The translations under genes were made by a program, and so were the position numbers. DNA of 64,000 bases from the NCBI GenBank assembly GCA_021202635.1, contig JAJQCQ010000023.1, positions 1-64,000 of the forward strand, written 5' to 3'. The notes beneath the pieces are model-generated. The model was given only the letters and a program-made list of their open reading frames with translations, searched no databases and had not been told where the DNA came from. The DNA is from Lachnospiraceae bacterium (GTDB taxonomy: Bacteria > Bacillota > Clostridia > Lachnospirales > Lachnospiraceae). Shown here in pieces: positions 35,185 to 44,635 of this stretch; position 1 is the stretch's first letter; every line of letters starts with the position of its first letter.

Positions 35185-38100
35185 ATGAATTCCTATCAGA
35201 TGGACATGGACAGGTATAAAAGCCTTGCCAGAAAAGCCGTGGCTGAGGGATGCGTGCTTCTGGAAAACGAGGGAAACGCGCTGCCGGTCCGCAATGGGGA
35301 AAAAGTAGCAGTATATGGCCGCATGGCGTTTCACTATTACAAAAGCGGTCTCGGCTCCGGAGGAATGGTCAATACCCATTACACCGTCGGCATCCTGGAT
35401 GCACTGAAAAGCTGCGAAACACTCTCACTGGATCAGAGGCTGCTGGATATTTATGAAGCCTGGATTCAGGAGCATCCTTACGACGAAGGCAAAGGCTGGG
35501 GACAGGTACCATGGTCTCAGAAAGAAATGCCGGTAACCGATGAAATGCTCGAAGCGGCGGCGCGTTCCGATCTTTCCCTGATCGTCATCGGAAGAACGGC
35601 CGGAGAAGATCAGGACAACAGGCCTGAGGAAGGCAGTTATGAACTTACGGGGGAAGAAAAAGAACTGATCCGGCGTGTCTGCGAAGCTTCGAACCGGACT
35701 GCGGTTCTTCTGAATGTCGGAAATATCATTGATATGAAATGGGTGAAGGAATATCGTCCGCAGGCGGTACTCTATGTCTGGCAGGGCGGCCAGGAGGGCG
35801 GAAACGGCGTACTCGATGTTCTGACCGGAAAAACCGCGCCCTGCGGCAAGCTGACTGACACGATCGCCTGGGATATTGCCGACTATCCGTCTACGCAGTA
35901 TTTCGGGAATGAAGCGAAAAACTACTACTCGGAAGATATCTATGTAGGCTACCGTTACTTCGAGACATTTGCCAGAGAAAAAGTCCTCTACCCGTTCGGA
36001 TATGGGCGCTCGTACACGGAATTCTCCGTAGACGGTCAGCTCACCGGCGTGACAGACCGGTCTGTCGGTTCCGCACAGGATTCGTGTACCGCATCCGACG
36101 GCTCTGCCGCCTCAGACGCCATCCATCTGGAAGCCGTGGTCAAAAACACCGGAACCTTTCCGGGCAGGGAAGTGGTTCAGGTATACGTTGAAAAACCGCA
36201 GGGAAAGCTCGGCAACCCGACGCGCACTCTCGTGGCCTTTGCAAAAACAAAAGAGCTCGCGCCCGGCGAAACGCAAAAGCTCTGCTTTTCTGTTCAGAAG
36301 CGGGAGCTTGCCTCCTACGACGACAGCGGGTGCACAGGACATCCCTTCTGCTATGTGATCGAGGAAGGCAGCTACCAGTTTTACATCGGTACGGACGTGC
36401 GGAGCGCCCGCTTCGCCGGGAGCCGTTTCATGGAATTCGAAGTGACCGGGCAGCTCTCCAGAGCCTATGCGCCTGTGGAAGCTTTTCAGAGAATGCGTCC
36501 GATACCGGACAGTCCTCTTTCTGCGAACAAATGTCAGCAGGAATCGGCTGTCAGCTCCGAACCGGCCGCAGCCGCAGGACAGAACCCAGCGGAAAATCCA
36601 TACCGGATTGGCTTCGAGCCTGTGCCTGCTGAAGCTTCCTTCCCGGCAGAGGACCTCTGTGAGGAAAACAATCTCCCCTGTACAGGAGACCAGGGATACC
36701 AGCTTGTGGATGTTCTTGATGGGAAGATTTCTCTGGATCAGTTTACAGCGCAGCTGAACGACGAGGACCTGCTGCAGATGTTTTTGGGGGAAGGAATGTG
36801 CAGCGCGAAGGTGACGCCCGGTACCGCGGCTGCGTTTGGCGGAGTCACAGACCGGCTCCAGAACATGGGGATTCCCGCAGCCTGCTGTTCAGACGGCCCA
36901 TCCGGAATCCGTATGGACTGTGGAACGAAGGCTTTTTCCCTTCCGAACGGGACACTGCTCGGATGTACGTTCAATGAAGCGCTTGTGGGAGAGCTTTTTG
37001 AAATGACCGGTCTGGAGCTGCGGCTGAACCAGATTGATTCCCTGCTGGGACCGGGTATGAACATCCATCGGAACCCGCTGAATGGAAGAAATTTTGAATA
37101 CATTTCCGAAGATCCCTATGTGACGGGAAAAATCGCGGCAGCTCAGGTGGCGGCGATGCGGAAATGGGATGTTTCCGCCACCATTAAGCATTTCTGCGCA
37201 AACAACCAGGAATGGCATCGCAGAAACGCAGAAGGAATCCTTTCTGAACGGGCGCTGCGTGAGATCTATCTGAAAGGCTTTGAGATCGCGGTAAAAGAGG
37301 GCGGCGCGCGCTCCGTTATGACCACCTATGGACCGGTCAATGGACTGTGGACAGCGGGAAGCTACGACCTCTGCACAAAAATACTCCGTGAAGAATGGGG
37401 ATTTGACGGCATCGTCATGACAGACTGGTGGGCGGAAGCCAATGAGCCGGGCCAGCCATCCGCAAAAACGGTCAAGGCTCCCATGATTGCAGCGCAAAAT
37501 GATCTGTACATGTGCGTTCCCTCCAGCGAAAACGACCCGGATCTGGCGCTTCTGTCCGAACAGCTGAAATCCGGAAGGATCACCCGCGGGCAGCTCGTCC
37601 GCAACGCCAAAAACATCCTGCGCTTCCTCTTACAAAGTCCGGCGATGCAGAGAATCTGCGGGCGGGTCTCCGAAGAAGAGCGCGAAGCGGCAAAGGCCAT
37701 GGCAGATCAGCAGGACGCTGTGACGGACCTTGACTATTTTTCTATGGACGCCTCCGGGACAATCGTACTCGATGGTTCCCTGTTCCATCCAAAGGCCGGT
37801 GAAACAGAGACATTTGGCATCACCCTGAACAAAATGGGGTTATACAGCATTTCACTGGAGCTGCAGTCGGATTTGGGGAGTCTTGCACAGCTTTCCCTGT
37901 CCATCTTCCTGGACAACCGTCTGAACACGACGGTCAGCCTCCAGGGGCTGGAAGGCAGGGTTGCTGAGGAAAAGCGCGATCTTGGTTTCCAGATCGGCAG
38001 CAATCACTACATGCGATTCTACTACGGAGCGAACGGACTGAATATCCGGAAAGCGGTCATCCGACTCGAAAAAGAGTTCAATCCCAGACGGCCGGAATAA
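35185..38100 (+). CDS. Circularly permuted glycoside hydrolase family 3 enzyme
   Basis: 971 residues with the two GH3 domains in reversed order. The alpha/beta sandwich (about 10-270, with VIGRTAGEDQDN carrying the likely acid/base) and fibronectin-III-like domain (about 290-425) come first. The TIM barrel (about 540-820) follows, with CSDGPSGIRMD, KHFCANNQEWHRRNAE and nucleophile D747 in GIVMTDWW. A C-terminal beta-rich tail of about 120 residues may be a carbohydrate-binding module. Ser/Ala-rich linkers lie at about 295-310 and 445-475. This inverted arrangement is known from some Butyrivibrio, Ruminococcus and Clostridium beta-glucosidases. No signal peptide. It begins a sugar-utilisation cluster; GGAGGGAG ribosome-binding site. 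Confidence 0.88.
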   Translation: MNSYQMDMDRYKSLARKAVAEGCVLLENEGNALPVRNGEKVAVYGRMAFHYYKSGLGSGGMVNTHYTVGILDALKSCETLSLDQRLLDIYEAWIQEHPYDEGKGWGQVPWSQKEMPVTDEMLEAAARSDLSLIVIGRTAGEDQDNRPEEGSYELTGEEKELIRRVCEASNRTAVLLNVGNIIDMKWVKEYRPQAVLYVWQGGQEGGNGVLDVLTGKTAPCGKLTDTIAWDIADYPSTQYFGNEAKNYYSEDIYVGYRYFETFAREKVLYPFGYGRSYTEFSVDGQLTGVTDRSVGSAQDSCTASDGSAASDAIHLEAVVKNTGTFPGREVVQVYVEKPQGKLGNPTRTLVAFAKTKELAPGETQKLCFSVQKRELASYDDSGCTGHPFCYVIEEGSYQFYIGTDVRSARFAGSRFMEFEVTGQLSRAYAPVEAFQRMRPIPDSPLSANKCQQESAVSSEPAAAAGQNPAENPYRIGFEPVPAEASFPAEDLCEENNLPCTGDQGYQLVDVLDGKISLDQFTAQLNDEDLLQMFLGEGMCSAKVTPGTAAAFGGVTDRLQNMGIPAACCSDGPSGIRMDCGTKAFSLPNGTLLGCTFNEALVGELFEMTGLELRLNQIDSLLGPGMNIHRNPLNGRNFEYISEDPYVTGKIAAAQVAAMRKWDVSATIKHFCANNQEWHRRNAEGILSERALREIYLKGFEIAVKEGGARSVMTTYGPVNGLWTAGSYDLCTKILREEWGFDGIVMTDWWAEANEPGQPSAKTVKAPMIAAQNDLYMCVPSSENDPDLALLSEQLKSGRITRGQLVRNAKNILRFLLQSPAMQRICGRVSEEEREAAKAMADQQDAVTDLDYFSMDASGTIVLDGSLFHPKAGETETFGITLNKMGLYSISLELQSDLGSLAQLSLSIFLDNRLNTTVSLQGLEGRVAEEKRDLGFQIGSNHYMRFYYGANGLNIRKAVIRLEKEFNPRRPE

Positions 38101-38124
38101 GTTTTCTGCGGATACGGACGGCTT

Positions 38125-38955
38125 TTATGCCGTCCGTTCACGCTCCCGGTACTGACCCGGCGTAATGCCGTATTTTTTCTTAAAAGAGCGGAAGAAATTT
38201 TCCGGATTCTTGTAGCCAAGCGAGCAGCTGATATCGCACAGACAGGTATCCGTATCGGCCAGCAGATGCTCAGCCGCCTTAAAGCGGATGTTTGCCAGAA
38301 TATCCGCGAAATTTCTTCCGGTAACCTGTTTAATGTAACGGGAGCAGTAACCGACCGAATAACCCATTTCGGCGGCCAGAGATTTCAGAGTAATGTTGGC
38401 ATAGTCCGCGGAAATGCGCCTGATAATTTCTGCGGACTCCTTCTGTATCGGTGAATCAGGCAGGTAAACCGCCGTGTCAGGACAGACGCGCAGCAGCATA
38501 TGAAGAAGGATCTGCAGCAAATCAATCAGAATTTCCCCCGAATACCTGTCCTGTGAAACCTGTTCCCTGCCCATAATCTCAAGTAATTCTCTCATCTTCT
38601 CATTTGTCCCGATGGTAAACCGCAGACAGGATGAGAACCCTTCCTCATACAGGCAGGCTGCAAAGAAATCTGCAACCACACGGTTGCCTTGAAACAGCGG
38701 ATATAATCGCTCCGCAATCACCTGTCTGGGGAAGGAAAAGCCGATCATTCCGTGATCAACCCCCCCTGCCAGCCCAAAAACAGAAAAACAGGCAGCAGGC
38801 GGAACCAGGCACAGATCATTCTCGCACAGCTCAAACACCTGGTCTGCTACCTCAATTTCATAAATTCCTTTTTTCAGAAACAGAATCTCCAGAAAACGAT
38901 CCTCTATTTTCCCGTAATGAACTTCCTTTTTATGTGCTTCATCTATCTGATTCAA
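38125..38955 (-). CDS. AraC-family transcriptional regulator
   Basis: 276 residues. The N-terminal cupin-like sensor domain (about 15-150) and the C-terminal pair of helix-turn-helices (about 170-272) end in the AraC signature SLGYKNPENFFRSFKKKYGITPGQYR. It is probably the sugar-responsive activator of the adjacent GH3 and ABC transporter genes, since it is convergent with the first and divergent from the second. A ribosome-binding site AAGGAG precedes the ATG. Whether it also binds the 21-bp repeats at 2.9 and 7.3 kb is untested. Confidence 0.88.
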   Translation of the reverse strand: MNQIDEAHKKEVHYGKIEDRFLEILFLKKGIYEIEVADQVFELCENDLCLVPPAACFSVFGLAGGVDHGMIGFSFPRQVIAERLYPLFQGNRVVADFFAACLYEEGFSSCLRFTIGTNEKMRELLEIMGREQVSQDRYSGEILIDLLQILLHMLLRVCPDTAVYLPDSPIQKESAEIIRRISADYANITLKSLAAEMGYSVGYCSRYIKQVTGRNFADILANIRFKAAEHLLADTDTCLCDISCSLGYKNPENFFRSFKKKYGITPGQYRERERTA

Positions 38956-39261
38956 TTGTACAGTCTCCTTGTCATAAAGTATCCAACGCCCTGGTATGGT
39001 GTCACATTGTCACCGTCATTTTTCAATTTTTCCGTGTTTTCATCCGTTTGATATGGGTAATATTAACAAATGATAGTCCTTCATGTCAAGAAAAACACGT
39101 GTTTTTTTGCCGATTTCGTTGTAAAATTCATTTTATTGTAACAATTTTTGAATCCTGCGATGTTACAGTCCGTCCGTGAAATACAGAATCTGATATCCGC
39201 TGTTTTTGATGACAGCAGTGCTCACGGCCGGGCAGGAAAAAAACGGAATGGAGGATGGAGT
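38956..39261. promoter_or_regulatory. Divergent regulatory gap between AraC regulator and ABC permease
   Basis: 306 bp of AT-rich sequence without a gene. It holds a palindrome, AAAAACACGTGTTTTT (39091-39106), that may be an operator, and several AT-rich stretches. I see no convincing sigma-A promoter and no copy of the 21-bp repeat found upstream of the GH2 and GH3 genes. Confidence 0.4.
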
Positions 39262-40197
39262 ATGGCGGGAAAGGGAAAGGTCAAGCCAAAGAAACAGAAA
39301 ATCACAATGAACCTTTTATGGCGGCAGAGGTACCTTCTGCTGATGTCAGTACCGTTTGTGGTATGGCTGTTCATTTTCAAGTACATTCCTTTATGGGGAT
39401 GGACGATGGCATTTCAGGAAGTGAAGCCGGCAACATTTTCCCTTCCGATCTGGGAACGGACCTTCGTAGGACTTGAAAATTTCATGACGGCGTTTAAAGA
39501 CCGCCTGTTTACACAGACCATGATCAACACGGTGGGAACCGGCATTCTGGACATCGCGATCGGTACATTTGCCGCCATTGCGTTTGCCGTTTTACTGAAT
39601 GAGATGAAATTTCTGCGACTGAAGAAGCTGACGCAGACCATCTCCTATCTGCCGCACTTTGTATCGTGGGTCATCGTGGCCAGTATCGCGAAAAACTTTC
39701 TCAATGACGGCGGCGTTCTGGATACGATTTTCGGCACGAACCTTCACCTGATGAGTACAAACTCTCCTCTGATCTGGGTAGTGATCACCCTGATCAACTG
39801 CTGGAAGGAAATGGGATGGAACGCGATCATTTACCTGTCCTCCATGGCCGGGATTGATCCGGGCCTGTATGAGGCTGCGGAAATCGACGGCGCCAACCGT
39901 TTTCAGCGGATCTGGCATATCACGCTTCCGGGCATCCGTCCGACCATCGTCGTCCTTCTGATCATGAGCATCGGCAGCGTGCTGAATGCCGGCATGGAAC
40001 GTCAGATGCTTCTCAGCAACGCAATCGTAGAAGATCACACCATGGTATTATCCTGGTTCGCATATAAACGCGGTATCGGAAACAGCAATTACGGCCTGGG
40101 CACTGCCATCGGCGTCTTCCAGTCTGTCGTAAGCGTCACCCTGCTGCTGATCGCAAATAAAATCGCCGGGCTGCTCGGTGAAGACAGACTGATCTAG
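39262..40197 (+). CDS. LplB-type sugar ABC transporter permease
   Basis: About 311 residues with six membrane helices and the permease EAA loop EAAEIDGANRFQRIWHITLPG. It matches the LplB/YtcP-class permeases of the CUT1 family that import oligosaccharides. The ATG at 39262 has GGAGG 7 nt upstream; the longer open frame from 39148 lacks a ribosome-binding site. Thirteen bases separate its stop from the next permease start. No ATPase gene is in the cluster, so a shared MsmK-type ATPase is likely elsewhere. Confidence 0.88.
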   Translation: MAGKGKVKPKKQKITMNLLWRQRYLLLMSVPFVVWLFIFKYIPLWGWTMAFQEVKPATFSLPIWERTFVGLENFMTAFKDRLFTQTMINTVGTGILDIAIGTFAAIAFAVLLNEMKFLRLKKLTQTISYLPHFVSWVIVASIAKNFLNDGGVLDTIFGTNLHLMSTNSPLIWVVITLINCWKEMGWNAIIYLSSMAGIDPGLYEAAEIDGANRFQRIWHITLPGIRPTIVVLLIMSIGSVLNAGMERQMLLSNAIVEDHTMVLSWFAYKRGIGNSNYGLGTAIGVFQSVVSVTLLLIANKIAGLLGEDRLI

Positions 40198-40209
40198 GAG
40201 GGTGGACTT

Positions 40210-41074
40210 ATGAAAAAAAAGGTAAAAGTTTTTGACTACATACTGATTGTATTTTTTTGCGCTGATCCTGCTGGTCACCTTATACCCGTTTCTGAATGTC
40301 CTGGGAATTTCCCTCAATGACGCGATGGACACGCTCAAGGGAATTAACTTTGTCATTCCGCGCAAATTTACCCTGAGTAACTATACCTATGTTTTTACCA
40401 GCAATGACTTCATCCAGCCATTCATTACCTCTGTGATGAGAACTGTGATCGGCACCGCTGTCAGCCTGGTATGCACGACAATGCTTGCTTACACATTGAG
40501 CCGCAGAGATTTCGTATTCCACAAGCTTTTTACCGTTATATTTGTTGTTACCATGTACGTAAGCGGCGGCTTGATTCCGGAATATCTGCTGATCATGCGC
40601 ACCCTGAAGCTCGGCAATAATTTTCTCGTATACATCCTGCCGTCCATTCTCTGGGTATACAATGTCATCCTGGTACGCTCCTATATGGATGGGCTTCCGG
40701 CCGCGCTTCAGGAGGCGGCAAAGCTGGACGGAGCCAATGATTTTCAGATCTGGGCACAGATCATCATGCCTTTGTGTACGCCTGTGATTGCAACCGTCGG
40801 TCTCTATTACGCGGTCGGCCAGTGGAACTCCTTCATGGACACGTACCTGTACGCGAAAAATATCCCGACCCTGCAGTACAAGCTCTATGAAATTATGAAC
40901 CAGGCAACCATGCAGGTCGATATCCACAGCGCTACAAACGCGACCTCAACCGTAACACCTACTTCCATTCGAATGGCCGTGACCATTGTGGCAACTGTTC
41001 CGATCATTGTTGTATACCCGTTCCTGCAAAAGTATTTCGTAGGCGGCATGACACTCGGCTCGGTAAAAGACTGA
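40210..41074 (+). CDS. LplC-type sugar ABC transporter permease, frameshifted near the start
   Basis: Six-helix CUT1 permease with EAA loop EAAKLDGANDFQIWAQIIMP, partner of the preceding gene. The natural ATG at 40210 follows GGAGGGTGG and reads MKKKVKVFDYILIVFF, then goes out of frame in a T7 run (40252-40258). The rest of the protein (ALILLVTLYPFLNVLG onward) is one frame away. Removing one T joins them into a normal protein of about 287 residues. The open frame starting at the TTG at 40247 has no ribosome-binding site. The effect on function depends on whether the extra T is real. Confidence 0.85.
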
Positions 41075-41164
41075 TCTCGAAGCTGTCAGAAGCAGGGCGA
41101 AAACACCTATTCCCTGGCTGGCAGATGAGGTATATATTCCATATCAAAAAGGAGGAACAAGGAA

Positions 41165-42817
41165 ATGAAAAAGATCACAAGAAGAGATTTTCTGAAAGGT
41201 TCTGCAGCAGGCGCGGCAGGCATCGCTCTGGGAGGAATGCCCATGTTCGCGGCAGCGGAAGAAGAAGATTTAAGTCCAATTACATTTGACATGTACCTTG
41301 CGGACAATACAAATGGCAACTGGGACAATCCGGTCGGCAACGCGATCACCGCAGCCACCGGTGTGACTCTGAACATCACGTATCCGGTAACCAGCACAGG
41401 CGACCCGGGCGAGGATGTGGCACTGATGATTGCCAGCAATGATTACCCGGATCTGATTTACGCAAAGACCAGCGCAACGGATCTGTATGACGCCGGTGCT
41501 CTGCTGGATATGACGGATCTGATTGAAGAATATGGTCCGAATATCAAGAAAATGTACGGAGACGAGCTTGAAAAGCTGAAATGGGGCAATGGCGACGACG
41601 GTATCTATCAGCTTTCCTATGCAGGTGTAGGCGCTGTCACACTGACCACAGGCGGCTCCGCTCAGATCCAGTGGGCAGCTGTGGAAGAGAACAACTACGA
41701 ATATCCGACAACAGTTGCGGAGTATGAAGCTCTGATCAAACAGTATCTGGAAAATCATCCTACCACGGACGACGGACTGGATATGATCGGTATCACCATC
41801 AGTGCGGCTGACTGGCACTGGATGATCACCCTGGGCAATCCGGCCGGCTTCATTGCAGACGCCGCAGAAGACAATGGCCAGTGGCTGATTGATGAAGACT
41901 ACAATGTTATTTACAAGCATACATCCGAAAACGAAAGAGAATACTTCCGCTGGCTGTGCCGTATGTACAACGAGGGAATTCTTGACCCGGATTTCGCGAC
42001 ACAGACCGATGACGATTACATCGCCAAGATCGCGACCGGCCGCGTAGTCGGCATTCTGGACTCTGAGTGGCATTACAACCAGGCTGAGTCTGTTCTTCTC
42101 GCGGATGGCAAGCCGGATCAGACCTACCTGGGACTGCCTCTGACACTGTATGAGGATCAGGTCAGCAAATGCCTCCTGTATCAGGGTCTTACCGTTGGCT
42201 ATGGTATGGCTATCTCGTCTACCTGCTCCGACCCGGTACGCGCGATTAAATTCCTGGATTATCTCTGCTCAGATGAAGGCCAGATCCTGTATCACTGGGG
42301 CGTAGAGGGCGAAAACTATTTCCTGGATGACGACGGACAGCCGTACCGCACAGAGGATGAAATCAATTCCGCGAACACCGATACCAATTATGCGAAGGAC
42401 ACCGGTATTGAGAACTACACCGGATTCCCGATCTATGGAACCGGTACTTATTCAGAGGACGGCTTCCCGTATACCAGAACCACAAAGGAATCCGTAATCG
42501 AAAACTACAATGAAGCAGAGCAGAAGGGCTGCGAGGCACTCGGCATCGAAATGCTGACCGATATCTTCCCGCAGGCCGATGAGTTTGAGCTTCTGCCTTA
42601 CTCCGCACTCTGGGGATATCAGCAGCCGGCAGAGCTTGGCGCCGCTGAAGACCTGCTTGACGAGATCGCCTGGCCGGCCATGGTGAAGGCGGTCACCGGT
42701 TCGGAAGACAACTTTGACGCAACCTGGGATGCAATGCTTGCAGAGCTGGAAGCAAACGGTCTCGAGGATGTAGAAGCGCAGATGACCGAATTCCTGGCTG
42801 AAAAGATTATTGAGTGA
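41165..42817 (+). CDS. Extracellular solute-binding protein with a Tat signal
   Basis: 550 residues, LplA-class sugar-binding protein of a CUT1 ABC importer. The N-terminus has a twin-arginine motif, TRRDFLKG, a hydrophobic segment and a cleavage-like site in MFAAAEEE near residue 37. There is no cysteine in the signal region, so no lipobox. Firmicute binding proteins are normally Sec-exported lipoproteins, so Tat export of a non-lipidated one is unusual. The mature protein begins with an acidic, Thr/Asn-rich region typical of this family. It follows the two permeases by about 90 bp with an AGGAGG site. Confidence 0.88.
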   Translation: MKKITRRDFLKGSAAGAAGIALGGMPMFAAAEEEDLSPITFDMYLADNTNGNWDNPVGNAITAATGVTLNITYPVTSTGDPGEDVALMIASNDYPDLIYAKTSATDLYDAGALLDMTDLIEEYGPNIKKMYGDELEKLKWGNGDDGIYQLSYAGVGAVTLTTGGSAQIQWAAVEENNYEYPTTVAEYEALIKQYLENHPTTDDGLDMIGITISAADWHWMITLGNPAGFIADAAEDNGQWLIDEDYNVIYKHTSENEREYFRWLCRMYNEGILDPDFATQTDDDYIAKIATGRVVGILDSEWHYNQAESVLLADGKPDQTYLGLPLTLYEDQVSKCLLYQGLTVGYGMAISSTCSDPVRAIKFLDYLCSDEGQILYHWGVEGENYFLDDDGQPYRTEDEINSANTDTNYAKDTGIENYTGFPIYGTGTYSEDGFPYTRTTKESVIENYNEAEQKGCEALGIEMLTDIFPQADEFELLPYSALWGYQQPAELGAAEDLLDEIAWPAMVKAVTGSEDNFDATWDAMLAELEANGLEDVEAQMTEFLAEKIIE

Positions 42818-42976
42818 TAAAAAATAAGCCATTGAACTGATCCAAATATAATGGTATCATACCGGACAGGGGGAGGGAGCTTCCCCCTGTTTCCTTTTTA
42901 TGCACAGGGCCGGGCAAAGTGTTCTGCGGTTTTTGCTGCACCCGGCCCGCGCTTCAACAAAGAAACGGAGGCTACT

Positions 42977-44488
42977 ATGAATCAACACTTTTATTGCACA
43001 GCCAGCTCCCCGCTGGCAGAAACCGTTTCCGGTCCGGTACGCGGTTTCCATTACAACGGTCTCGATATCTTTAAGGGCATTCCCTATGGCAGGGCACGCC
43101 GGTTCCACGCACCAAAGCCCATGCCTGCCTGGGAGAGCGCGCTGGACGCCACCAGCTTTGGCTGTGTGTGTCCTCTGATGGAACAGGAAAAACCCAAAGG
43201 CGAGCTGCTTGTCCCGCACCGGTACTGGATTCAGGATGAGGATTGCCTGAATCTGAATGTGTGGACACCTGCCTGCGATGATGCCAGACGTCCGGTTCTG
43301 GTCTGGCTGCACGGCGGCGGTTATTTTGCCGGTTCCGCGATTGAACACATTGCCTATGAAGGGGAAAACATGGCCAGACTTGGCGACTGTGTGGTGGTTT
43401 CGATCAACCACCGACTGAATATCCTCGGCTACTTCGACCTGTCTGATTTCGGGGATGAATATGCAAATTCCGGAAATGCGGGCGGCGATGATATCATCCT
43501 TGCCCTGAAATGGGTGCATGAAAATATTGCCGCATTCGGCGGCGATCCGGATTGTGTGACCGTATTCGGCCAATCCGGCGGAGGCGCCAAGGTCACTACT
43601 CTGATGCAGAGCCCGGCTGCGGACGGTTTATTCCAGCGTGGTTTCATTATGAGTGGCGTAATTGGTGATACATTAGCTGATTGCAAGGGAAGCGGACGCA
43701 AATGTGCGGAAGCGGTTATGGCAGAGCTGGGCATTACCACCACAGCCGAGCTGGAAACCGTTCCTTACGCGCATCTGGCTGCCGCGTACAATAAAGTCAG
43801 TCCTGCCCTCAAAAAGGAAGGCGTAAACGTCGGCACTGCGCCTCATCCAAATGAATTCTATCTGGGCGACCCACTCACAAACGGCTCGGGATTCCGTCCG
43901 GAAACTTCAAGTATTTCTCTGCTTGTCGGAACGGTCTTCTCCGAATTCCAGGGATTTTCCGACTTCCTTTCTTCCATGACACCGGAAGAACTTTTCGGAA
44001 AAGAATCTGCCGACCGGCTGCGTCCGCTTTTTAAAGCCGCTTATCCGCACCGCGATACCGCACAGATCGCTTTGGTAGATACCGTTTTTCGCGCGCCTAC
44101 AATCCAGTATATCCAGGAACGGGCCAAAGCCGGCGGCGCCATCTACAGCTATCTTTTTGAACAGGATTTTCCGCTCGAAGGCGGGCGAACCGCATGGCAC
44201 TGTGCCGATATTCCCTTCGTCTTCCACAACACCAGCCTCGTGCCTGTCTGCGACTTTGACGGTGCAAAGGAACTGGAAAAAACCATTTTCCAGGCGGTAC
44301 TCTCCTTCGCCAGAACCGGGAACCCGGGCTGGTCGGAAAGTACAGCCGAGACGGAAAACACGATGCTTTTGGGAACAGACTGCCACGTCGTTCCGAACCA
44401 CGATCACGCCCTGATCCAGGCACTGCAGCCCCTGGCCGGGCAGATTTTTGCCGCCATGGCAAAGGGAGACGCGCAGATACAGCATTAA
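42977..44488 (+). CDS. Type B carboxylesterase family protein
   Basis: About 503 residues, alpha/beta-hydrolase fold. The oxyanion-hole motif is WLHGGGYFAGSA and the nucleophile serine lies in FGQSGGGAKV (a variant of GESAG). The acid EFQGF and the histidine in AWHCADIPFVF complete the likely triad. The ATG at 42977 has GGAGG upstream; the longer frame from 42851 is not supported. At the end of the sugar cluster it could deacetylate or de-esterify decorated glycans, but this family is broad. No signal peptide. Confidence 0.88.
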   Translation: MNQHFYCTASSPLAETVSGPVRGFHYNGLDIFKGIPYGRARRFHAPKPMPAWESALDATSFGCVCPLMEQEKPKGELLVPHRYWIQDEDCLNLNVWTPACDDARRPVLVWLHGGGYFAGSAIEHIAYEGENMARLGDCVVVSINHRLNILGYFDLSDFGDEYANSGNAGGDDIILALKWVHENIAAFGGDPDCVTVFGQSGGGAKVTTLMQSPAADGLFQRGFIMSGVIGDTLADCKGSGRKCAEAVMAELGITTTAELETVPYAHLAAAYNKVSPALKKEGVNVGTAPHPNEFYLGDPLTNGSGFRPETSSISLLVGTVFSEFQGFSDFLSSMTPEELFGKESADRLRPLFKAAYPHRDTAQIALVDTVFRAPTIQYIQERAKAGGAIYSYLFEQDFPLEGGRTAWHCADIPFVFHNTSLVPVCDFDGAKELEKTIFQAVLSFARTGNPGWSESTAETENTMLLGTDCHVVPNHDHALIQALQPLAGQIFAAMAKGDAQIQH

Positions 44489-44593
44489 ATAAACAGTTTC
44501 CTGAATGATACACTCTCCCCGCTCATGAGAGCGGGGGGATGGCATATGCCGCACCAGAGGAAGATGTCTGCTGGCGCAGACGCGCAGCAGCGC

Positions 44594-44623
44594 GAGAATC
44601 CCGCAAAGCGGGATTCTCTTTTT
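44594..44623 (+). terminator. Intrinsic terminator after the carboxylesterase gene
   Basis: GAGAATCCCGC-AAA-GCGGGATTCTC followed by TTTTTC: a perfect 11-bp stem. A second, simpler hairpin, CCCCGCTC-ATGA-GAGCGGGG (44517-44536), lies upstream. Confidence 0.85.
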
Positions 44624-44635
44624 CATCCATCCGAA

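Noticed and set aside
39136-39164. Candidate TTGTAA/GATGTT promoter before the sugar permease
   Set aside because: The -10 match is poor; left as undetermined.
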